Shown: in pieces, positions 56,100 to 64,000 of the stretch
Layout: every line of letters starts with the position of its first letter
Numbering within the stretch: the first letter of the stretch is position 1
Program-made: the position numbers and the translations under genes
The notes under the pieces: generated by a model
Told to the model about the DNA's origin: nothing
What the model saw: only the letters and a program-made list of their open reading frames with translations
The model's database searches: none
NCBI GenBank assembly: GCA_948567375.1
Contig: OX419758.1
Location: 41,545,001 to 41,609,000 of the forward strand
DNA from: Lunularia cruciata
Taxonomy: Eukaryota > Streptophyta > Marchantiopsida > Lunulariales > Lunulariaceae
DNA length: 64,000 bases
Direction: 5' to 3'

Positions 56100-57599
56100 C
56101 CATGAGTTATTCCTTCCTTGACTTCTTTGCATCACCTCTTTGTGCTTTCTTCAATCTCCTATGAATGCTTTGGAAGGTAGGAAGGTCAAAGTGAATAGGT
56201 TAGGTAGACTCAAACCATATACCAATTGAAATGGAGAATACCCGGTGGAAGTCTTCATGGTTGTCCTATATTCCCACAAAACAACATGAATTCTCTTGTT
56301 CCAATGATGTTTAGCCCCCTCCATTTCTGCATCTTTGGCCAACATCATGCACAAGGTCTGATTGGTTCTCTTTGCCAAGCCATTGGCTTCTATGATGTAG
56401 TTACTCTATGTGTGATAAAGAAATGTTGTAGCATGGTTGTAGTAATGCTTCTTGTAAACTCTTCTCCTCTATCAAACCAACTCCAAAGGGCATCCAAACT
56501 TAGTGATAATGCATTCATAAAGAAATCTACCAACTTTGTCTTCATTCTTGTCCCTCAATGGTCTAGTCTCAACCCACTTGGTAAAATAATCAATAATTAC
56601 CACAATATATAGATTGTTCCTTGGGGTTCTATTGAGAGGACCTACAAAATCAATTCTCCACTTCTCGAAAGGTCCTAGTAATGGAATTGATCTAAGTGTT
56701 GGAGTGGATGTAAAATTTCTAGCAAAAGCTTGAAAAACATGATAAGTTTTTCAATAATCAAGATAATCCTTGAAAATCCTTCTCCAATGGTAACTTGCAT
56801 CTAGAATCTTGAAAGCAGTCACCTTTCCTACAAAATGTCCTCCATACACTAAAACTTCATGAAAATCCTTTATAAGTAGGATAGAATCTTCCTTACCCAT
56901 TGCTCTTTGAAGTAGACCATCTGCTCCTTGGTGAAAAAGAATATCCTCCACCATTGTGTAAGGTCTAGATCTTACTGCAAGTGCCTTCCTCTCCCTAACA
57001 TGCATCCCTTCTTGATAGTTACCTCTTGTCACAAAATCCACAATCTCCTTATACTCCATTGGAACCTCTTGAGTGACTGAGATTGTCATGAGCTCCTCAT
57101 CCGGGAAGGAAGCATCCATTGGCTCATCTCCATCATGATCATAGGTTCTAGCTACCATATCAGCATTTGCATGTTTCTTTCATGGCCTATCCTCAATGGT
57201 GTAGTCATACTCAGACAAGAGTATCATCCACCTTGCTAGTCTCCCTTCCACATTAGGCTTGTTGAAGATGTACTTCAAAGCCTTGTGATCCATGACAATG
57301 GTGGCTTTCCCTCCAATCAAGTAGTGTCTTATTTTCTTGAGACCAAAGATCATTGCCAACCCTTCTCTCTCCGTGACAGAGTAATTCTTTTCTGCTGAAA
57401 CCGTTTGCCTACTAGCATAAGCTATTGGATGATCATGCCCATCTTGGTCTAATTGAGTAAGAGTAGATCCTATAGCTACATTAGAAGCATCAGTGTAGAG
57501 GATGAAAGGCTTACTCCAATTAGTTTTAGCAAGAATTGGAGCTAAAACAAGGGATTGCTTGAGCTCCTCAAAATGCCTCCCATAGTGTTGGCTTGGCAT
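56100..57599 (-). pseudogene. RNase H and integrase of the second gypsy element
   Basis: The frame 57,599-57,180 starts in the RT connection (EELKQSL) and covers RNase H (FILYTDASNVAIGSTL, EREGLAMIFGLKKIRHYL, MDHKALKYIF). The frame 57,158-56,751 is the integrase zinc-binding region (HFVGKVTAFKILDASYHWRR). The catalytic core follows in pieces: WRIDFVGPL near 56,670, then a frameshift near 56,470 around the DRGEEF segment, then 56,378-56,151 (TNQTLCMML, WEYRTTMKTSTGYSPFQLVYG). Everything between gag and the RT connection is absent, so the element cannot make its own reverse transcriptase. Confidence 0.9.
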
Positions 57600-59019
57600 C
57601 CACCAACCCCATTGATACTAGAGCTTTTGCCTTTTTCTTCCTATTTCTCCTTGTAGAACTCAAACTACCTCTAAGATCCTTTCTAAAGGTAGGGTTCAAA
57701 GCAATCAATTGGCCTACTGTGATATTAGCCTTGTGACTACCAATATCCTCCAACACATTGTAGTTCCATTGTTGTTTTAAAATCAAGAAATCCTCCATCC
57801 TCAACTTCTTCCTTGGAGTCTTTAATGTTGATGGTGTTGAGGGCTGAGTGCTCCTTATAGACCTAGGAGTATCTTTTCTTAGAGTAAATCCTTGAGAAGA
57901 GTGAACATCCTTTGCAAAACAAGCTCTCTTCTTCTCTTGTGCCAAAAGCTCCAAATTAAGACCCTTGGAGTTTGAGCACTCTCCCTTCTCATACTTGCTC
58001 TCAACCACATCTATGGATGCTATCCCCTTACCTTTGTGTGGATAAGGAGCCACTTGGGTTTCACTACCTCCCTCTTTCTTTCTATTGGTTCCCTCATAAC
58101 CCCTTCCTCCATGGTAAGTGGAATTTGGGCAATTCCTTTGGATGTGACTTCTTCCTCCACAACCAAAACAATTTCTCTCATTGAAATTGTTGGTTGGTTG
58201 GCTTCCTCAATATGGATAACTTCCATAACCCCTAGGCTCTCTCCTCACATTCCGATCCACCTCTCTCTTCTCCCATAGTTGCACCACATTGATCTTGAGA
58301 TCTGCAAGTTGTTCTGTAATTGTAGTTGTTTTGAAGTGGATCCTTTGGTGGAGGTGCAAGAACTGGAGCAACTACTATCTATGGTGCAACCATTGCTCCC
58401 AAATTATCAAAAGTTCCACCATACTTGTAACCTTGAGGAGGATGCACAACCTCCTTCACCACCAAATCACTCTCATCCTCTTCCAAACTCTCCTCCATAT
58501 GAATTGCAAACTTGATAGCTTCAACCTTGGAAGAAGGTTTCTCATACCTCACCTTGCTTCTAATTTTTGGTCTCAATCCTCACACAAATTTCTTGGTGAG
58601 CATGGCCCCTATGCCAATCATAGTAGTCTCCATATCATCCCCACCCTTCCTCAACACTATGTGAAATCTGGACTCTAACTTTTCCACTCTTTCCACAAAG
58701 ACTCTCACTTTCTCTCCATCTCCTTGTTTGAGAAAGGTAACATCACTCATCAATCTCTCATAACTCTCATTGAGAAGAAATTTCTCAATGAGTGCTGAAG
58801 TCAAACTCTCCCAAGACTCTTCTTCTCCATCTCTCATCTCTCTCTTTTGGTTTCTGACTCATACCATGTAAGTGCTACATCCTCAAAGAAATCTGGTAAT
58901 AATGAGGCCCACTCATTCTTCCTCCTCTCATTGTTTCCTATGCAAGCTCTCTTGAAGTCTCTCACAAAGGCCTCCACATCTTCTCCATTCTTGCCAAAGG
59001 AAGCCAGAAGTTTCCCCAT
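57600..59019 (-). pseudogene. Gag of the second gypsy element
   Basis: The frames 59,019-58,834 (GEDVEAFVRDFKRAC, DFFEDVALTWYES), 58,837-58,580 (SLTSALIEKFLLNE, FLKQGDGEKVRVFVERVE) and 58,576-58,379 are typical retrotransposon gag. Then a frame with the intact knuckle CFGCGGRSHIQRNC (about 58,175-58,135) runs into the basic stretch ending RRNRKKKAKALVSMG (about 57,615). It is broken into at least three frames. Gag would package the RNA. Confidence 0.85.
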
Positions 59020-59247
59020 CTTAACCCCTCACTATCTTTCTTTTCTCTCAATTTTTTTCTCTTCTCTTTCTCTCACTCTATAACTAATATAGTATTTACA
59101 TGAATAACACTATTTGAGAGTTATCCACCCTAGGGAACAAAAAAGGTTCAGGTTAGTCTAAGATTTCTATAGCAATATCAAATCTTAAAATGCATATTAA
59201 TTGAACTCTCATGGATAGTTTATCCATAAGTTGAAAGATTATCTCCA

Positions 59248-59740
59248 TCACAAATCTTGAGAACTAGCTGATGAAGGTGGTAGTATTTCTGTAGTTGTAC
59301 TAAAACTCTTTCCAAGATCATTTACCAAAGTCTCTAAAAGTGCTTTTACTCCACTACACTCATATCCTTTTGGCAGTCCTTCCACTCTACAAACCTCACA
59401 CAACTCCTTGGTCTTAGATCTTCTCCCTCCCAATCTTGGTGAAGAAGGTCCAACATGCAAACCCAAGTCAAGTAATCCTCTCTTTTCCCTCAATCTCTTG
59501 TTCTCAAAGTTCAATGGACATGAACTTGCCTGATGTCCCCTCTCTCCACATAGAAAGCACTTAGACTCACTCTTTCCTCCAAGTGGTGTAGGTTTTTGGA
59601 TCCTCTCAACACTCTCTTCAAATTCTATTCTAAACTCTCTTCTCCTCAATTCCACCCCTATAATCACCTCAAACCCTTGTGGAACCTTGCATAGCCTCAA
59701 TTTCCACTCTTGGTGACCCTCCTTGTTCCCAAGATTAGTC
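59248..59740 (-). CDS. Extra zinc-knuckle ORF upstream of gag
   Basis: This is an open frame of about 160 codons between the 5' LTR and gag. It is open from about 59,737; no ATG opens it, and the first alternative is a TTG at 59,700. It contains EGHQEWKLRLCKVP, a charged stretch, a perfect CCHC knuckle CFLCGERGHQASSC (Cys-x2-Cys-x4-His-x4-Cys, about 59,560-59,520) and a second cysteine pair ELCEVC. Such knuckles bind RNA or single-stranded DNA. It is separate from gag, which has its own knuckle. Ogre/Tat-like gypsy elements are known to have an additional ORF before gag; this might be a counterpart or a captured piece. It may be only a fragment of a spliced or decayed gene. Confidence 0.5.
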
Positions 59741-59992
59741 TAAACACTCAAACATGCTTTTTGTTTCTCTCACAATCCTCATGTATGAAATCTAAACTCT
59801 GCAAAATTGATCCTTCCTCACAATGTCAGTCAAATCTCACAACTGGTATGTCACAGTACCCTTAAAATTATTCACACTTGATCACAACTCTAGGGTGTCC
59901 CTCCCTGAAAAATTTCAAATCTTTTCATTGAGCCATTTGGCCTATGCATCTTTCTATTCAACTCATATATTTCAGATTTGGTCTGAAAACCA

Positions 59993-60005
59993 CCCCCCCC
60001 CCCCC
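59993..60005. repeat. Poly(C) tract, 13 bp
   Basis: A homopolymer run of 13 C lies in the untranslated leader of the second gypsy element, a likely site of length error in sequencing or assembly. Confidence 0.9.
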
Positions 60006-60564
60006 GTTTAAAAACTTATAACTCTTTGCTCAAGAATGATCTCGATCTAATTTTTGTGTCAAAAGATAGGATATAATTCAATCAATTTTCTTGGAAGTTT
60101 TCATCATAATCCATTGAAAATTGAAGAAATTGTAGACTTTGTAAAATTTTCCAGAGAGCATGCAATTGTAGGAGCAATTTACCCTATCAATTTTCAAAAA
60201 ATCTAGCCCAATGTGCATAGCAGATCTTATAATAATTTCAAATGTGCTAACTTAAGGATAACCAAAGCTATTGTATGTAGAAATTTCAAGTCCAGATACT
60301 AAACATAGATTTTACCCAAAATCACCTTAATCCCCAAAATTTGCAATCCATCTCACACAATCTCTCCAAATCCTCTCAAGTGTACAAGATGTACAAAATC
60401 ACTTCAAAGATATCATAATGAACTACAAGGTATACAAATGGGTCCAAATTCTTTAACATAAGTTCAGCCCTCTCCTCCCCTAAAGTTCTCTCCAAGTGAG
60501 CTCTCATAGCCTCCTTCTCTCTAATATAGAATTATACATAGAAAATTATCTTGCCTTCTAGAGA

Positions 60565-60583
60565 GGTCACGGCAACGGAACCA
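60565..60583 (-). promoter_or_regulatory. Possible primer binding site of the second gypsy element
   Basis: On the minus strand TGGTTCCGTTGCCGTGACC begins 6 nt after the LTR end GCTCA. Primer sites begin TGG and complement a tRNA 3' end. I cannot name the tRNA, so this is tentative. Confidence 0.4.
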
Positions 60584-60589
60584 AAAATC

Positions 60590-61276
60590 TGAGCCGGCTT
60601 GTCTCTCACTCAGGATGAACCTCTGATTGCTATTATGGTAGCTCACTGTGGACTAAGAAGGCAAGGAACCCCAACTCCATCATACTCCTCCAAGGCTAAC
60701 ACTCCAAGACTCAAGACATTGCTCACTAGAGAACTCAAATGAGAGAGATAGTTGCAAATGAAAGGATGATGAGTACCTCCTCACCCCTTGTTTATATACT
60801 TGTGAAATAGTTATGCACCAAAGTTACTAATTACCATAGTAACTCAAGTTACTAGACTAAAAGTCAAGTAAAGTCAAAAAGTAGAAAGGAATATCCATTC
60901 ACATGGGTATATTCCACTAGCATGTGATCTTATCTTGACCCAACCTCTAAGTCAAGGATTCTTTCACATGGGCTATCCTTGAACTATAGATGAATCCAAA
61001 ACAAAAAGGCTTGCGGGCCCAAGAGTTCTCAACTCTTTCCTCAAAGTCATTTACCTAGGAATATTACCAAGTCAACACACTAGAATCCAAAATAGTGGTA
61101 CTCATCTTTTCCACTTCCTCTAAATTAAGGTCCACTCTATCTTAGCCATGACTAACTCTAGCTAATCATGACTAATGTAGAACATACTTTATCTTTATAT
61201 AACTAATATCTCTCAAGTACTTGTAATACCAAGCTAAATATCACAATACCACACACATGCACAAATGGGTGTTACA
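60590..61276 (-). repeat. 5' LTR of the second gypsy element
   Basis: This LTR is 687 bp. On the minus strand it starts TGTAACACCCATTTGTGCATG and ends GCCGGCTCA. It matches the 3' LTR with roughly 25 differences by eye. On the plus strand it contains GTTTATATACTTGTGAAATAG. Confidence 0.9.
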
Positions 61277-61440
61277 GCACAACTCAAGGTCGTCATGCCA
61301 CAATAAGAAGTGAAGACAAGAGCAAAAAAATGGTTTGAATGCTAGATATGCACATTGCCTACCTAGATATCTCCTAGATATCCTATCTCTTACTGGAAAC
61401 CAACCTTGCACCATGCTTTGTGGCACTATCTTACTACTCT
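61277..61440 (-). pseudogene. Cargo gene copy C, 5' fragment
   Basis: The minus-strand frame from 61,426 reads MVQGWFPVRDRISRRYLGRQ followed by CAYLAFKPFF. It parallels the copy-A segment with DWFPQRDKVAKRYLARQC and the copy-B segment NWFPQSDKVVKRYLARQC. It abuts the 5' LTR of the second gypsy element, whose other side carries the continuing copy-C sequence. Upstream exons were not recognised to the right. Confidence 0.65.
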
Positions 61441-61609
61441 TGGTAGTATCTAATGGTAAACAAATGCTCTACAAATTAGAGATGTGGTGAGAAAATATCC
61501 CTATTATGAGTGTCCTTCTCTTAAGTGCACGCAAACTCAGTGCATAGTGGTACATGCAAACATGTAATTAAATAATCACATACATAATTAAAAACTCACC
61601 AAAAACCCA

Positions 61610-61775
61610 TGAAGACGTGCAAACAAAGCCTGATTGTTGTGCAAACCAAGCATGATGACTATGCAAACCAATGCAAGCCATGCAAACTAGGCATGCAGGC
61701 TGCACAAACCAAGGCACACTATGCAAATTGCATCTATGCTGGTTGTGCAAACCAATGCGAGTGGTTTAGGGTTTT
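61610..61775. repeat. Degenerate tandem TGCAAACCAA repeats
   Basis: The words TGCAAACCAA, TGCAAGCCATGCAAACTA, TGCACAAACCAAGG and TGTGCAAACCAATG recur about every 25-40 bp. One unit, TGCAAACCAAGCATGATG at 61,640-61,657, is perfectly inverted at 62,989-63,006. The location, next to the cargo-gene fragment on its intron side, resembles the degenerate motif arrays in that intron of copies A and B, although the motif differs. Confidence 0.6.
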
Positions 61776-63480
61776 AAGTCTTCAGATGATTGTTACCCAA
61801 CAACTGAAGCTAGGATTCAATGCTTTCCCAACTAGAATGAAGTGGAAAAATTTGACCAACACTTTATACTTTACCGGAATGTTCAATGTAAGAGCCACAA
61901 AATTGCATTTATTGTGTTTATCTTGTTCAAATTTGATCAAAGGGAGCTATGACTAAGTGGGAAGTACAAAAATTTTGCAAAGAAAGAAGGTAGTGGTCCC
62001 AGCAATGTATGTTCTCATTGATGCCAAGAGAGGGGTTGGGATTCTCCAATTGAGAGGCTATAAGAAAAGTGCACCAAATCATTGTGATATCCTTTCAAGG
62101 AGGATTCAAACTCTTTCACTCCAGACTCTCTCACATATAGAATATTCCAATCCACTATGACTGTCCAAGTTCTGGTTTTGGTGCTTCTCACACCAATATT
62201 AGAACCAAAACCTTGTCTATGGTCACTAATAGCAAAGTAACCAGCAACTCCAATGCACTAGTGAAGAAACAAAAGAAGTCCAATGGTAGACTATTGGTAG
62301 ATATTGTCGAGCAAGAAAGGGGAAGCAAAGTACTTGATAGGCAAGCATGCAAGCACGAATATAGATCTCTAGCTGGCCTGCTATGTCAACTACATTGATG
62401 AAGAAATTTTGATGATGGAAAGTTAGTGTTGGTGGTTGGATCCACTCTTTAGGTTTGCAGAAGGTGACTGGCTACTTGCCCCAACGTCTCTCCACTGATT
62501 TGGTGCAATTCCAACCGCTGCAGCAAGCAAGTAATCCAAAGAAGATATATGGTATTTGTACATATGATTAGCATAATATATAAGGGTCAGAAGTTTGACA
62601 AATGCAATCTTGGACAAGATGGAAACCCGGCCTCTAGCGTACATATGAGAAATAAGCTGATCAGCTTGAGATACGGGATTGGTTGTTGTATTTGAGCTTT
62701 ACCTATAGGAAGAGAGACTACAACTTAGACATCATACATAGATTTTGAAATGCTCAATAGCATGTGCTGAATCCAAAGCTTTGGAAGAAAGACTCTTGGA
62801 TGCAATGCTTCAAGAAAACAAAGTGTACAAGTGAAGGTGTCCCAAGGAAGGATATCAAGAGTTCGTATATATTTTGGCCTTTGGAGAATAATAAATCATG
62901 AAATATGCCAATGACCCAATGATCCTAGTTTGGCCCATGCACCTTGTACCTGGTTTGCACAAATGTGGAGGGTTTTGGTATGTATTGCCATCATGCTTGG
63001 TTTGCATGGTTGTTGTGGTCAGGGTTTGTAGCTATGCAGTCTTCTTATGATTTTGACAATTTCAATTAGACTTGGACTTTGACAAATATGTTTGCAACAT
63101 ACATAAATATATTATCAACTTACATGAGGCTTGGAATATTCAATGGCAAGGGTGATTCTCAATCCTAATGCATCCAAATCTACTTCTCAAATGGACTCTA
63201 TAGTTTCTTGGATTTGCTTTTTATCCAACTAGCACCACTTCACATATGGCATGTAATCAACAATTATTTGAAACCTGATCAATTAGTGTCTTTCAAAGGT
63301 CTTCTCCATTTGTTGCATTTTCACATCTCTTTGGTACTCCTCAATTGCCATCTTGCATATCTTGCTCTTTTGTTTCAATTTCAATCCGTCTTGCTATGCG
63401 TGAAACCCAAAATTGTCCTCAAAATTAGTAGTCTTCTTTCAATCCATCTTGCTCTATCTCTCTTGAAATTGCTCCTTAAA
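61776..63480. other. No recognised gene
   Basis: Several short plus-strand frames (61,957-62,160; 62,213-62,398; 63,208-63,606) lack recognisable motifs. A segment with CAGAAGGTGACTGGCTACTT near 62,457 faintly recalls the EGDWLIA phrase of the cargo gene, but the similarity does not extend. No RNA genes were found. Confidence 0.45.
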
Positions 63481-64000
63481 ACTAGTTTTCTTCTCTCCTC
63501 TTTTTCCATATACTCTCTCTCACTCTCTTGCACCTACACTATCTCACTCTCCCCTTCACTTTCACAATTTGCACCTACACTCTCTCTTGTGAATGCTTTG
63601 TGTTGAAATTCTCTCATGTCTTCTCTTCTCCCTAATTTTCCTCTCTTTCTTGATCTGCATAGGCCTCTCTCCAAATGTGTCTTGAGTTTAATGTGTCCTG
63701 CTGCAAATGTTGAATGTGTTCTATTGTGAATATGTCCCAAAACTTTTTACTCTCCTCTCTTTCTCAATTCTTGCATTTTCACTCTCAACTAAACTCTCTT
63801 CTCTTTCCTATTTGCACTTGTACTCTCTCTAGCTCCTGCATTCTCTCCAATTCCCACACCTACACTCTCTCAATTCTCCTCTCCTCTCTTTCTTGATTTG
63901 CACCCATGGTGAATGCTTTCTATCCAAAGACTTTCTATAATGAAACACTTTCCTCTCCTCTCCTGATTTCTTGCACTCTCTCCCTACTGTTGCAAATTGC
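63481..64000. repeat. Pyrimidine-rich degenerate repeat region
   Basis: CTCTC-rich DNA with recurring phrases TTGCACCTACACTCTCTC, TCTCTTTCTTGATTTGCA and GTGAATGCTTT. They recur irregularly, for example near 63,529, 63,569, 63,645, 63,805 and 63,885. It continues past the window. Open frames here (Leu/Ser-rich) are low-complexity artefacts. Confidence 0.6.

Larger units (their letters stand above)
55069..61276 (-). mobile_element. Second Ty3/gypsy LTR retrotransposon, internally deleted (6.2 kb)
   Basis: The LTRs are 60,590-61,276 (5') and 55,069-55,756 (3'), about 96% alike, with termini TGAGC...GTTACA in plus orientation. The element reads on the minus strand: an extra zinc-knuckle ORF, gag with its own zinc knuckle, then directly RNase H and integrase. 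Protease and reverse transcriptase are missing, with the junction near 57,600. It interrupts cargo gene copy C. GTGC occurs at both flanks but a clean 5-bp duplication is not seen. No chromodomain is visible after the integrase, unlike the first element. Confidence 0.9.

Noticed and set aside
62455-62640. Fourth cargo-gene copy from the EGDWLLA phrase
   Set aside because: The likeness covers only about seven residues and does not continue on either side.
63208-63896. Leu/Ser-rich plus-strand frames
   Set aside because: They come from pyrimidine-rich repeats with no motif; the composition alone explains the open frames.

Overview
This is nuclear DNA of a land plant. The coding genes have many short GT-AG introns, the one intact gene is a plant-type ABCC (MRP) transporter, and most of the remaining sequence is nested, decayed transposable elements. 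Introns of about 110-850 bp combined with dense old repeats fit a non-seed plant (moss, lycophyte, fern) at least as well as a seed plant. I cannot name the species.

Region 1 (1-3081) is repeat-derived: a roughly 212-bp tandem duplication and a decayed Ty3/gypsy pol fragment. Region 2 (3082-15341, minus strand) is the only clearly functional gene. It is a 28-exon ABCC transporter of the ABCC1/ABCC2 clade. All 28 hand-read exons join in frame (4,929 nt, 1,642 aa), including 25-bp and 40-bp micro-exons. Region 3 (15.4-23.0 kb) has no recognised gene. It carries hairpins, tandem duplications and a small dispersed repeat family (motif CGACCGCGTAGGAAAA with GGGGCTAAGCCCC-type ends), with further copies at 22.7 and 42.7 kb.

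Region 4 (23,075-37,067) is a PIF/Harbinger-type DNA transposon of about 14 kb with 16-bp inverted ends. It holds a decayed DDE transposase (+), an unrecognised multi-exon cargo gene (+) and a convergent accessory ORF (-). A 5.6-kb Ty3/gypsy chromovirus (27,664-33,306, minus) sits inside the cargo gene with a TTTGG target duplication. The undisturbed target survives in the second transposon copy near 48.8 kb. The chromovirus LTRs carry perfect alternating GAA/TTC arrays, the heat-shock-element pattern, just upstream of a TATA box.

Region 5 (37.1-44.75 kb) is AT-rich with no recognised gene. Region 6 (44.75-61.4 kb) is a nest. An LTR fragment is interrupted by Harbinger copy B (45,264-51,132). 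Copy B abuts an inverted copy C (from 51,133). Copy C is itself interrupted by a solo heat-element LTR (51,410-51,809) and by a second Ty3/gypsy element (55,069-61,276). That element has lost protease and reverse transcriptase and carries an extra zinc-knuckle ORF upstream of gag. Region 7 (61.4-64 kb) has short repeats, a distant inverted repeat and pyrimidine-rich sequence.

The transporter works alone as a housekeeping/detoxification gene. Everything else is mobile DNA or its remains. The most noteworthy signals are the cargo gene kept in at least three Harbinger copies and the heat-element promoter architecture of the chromovirus LTRs. All assignments come from reading the sequence by eye; no database search was run.
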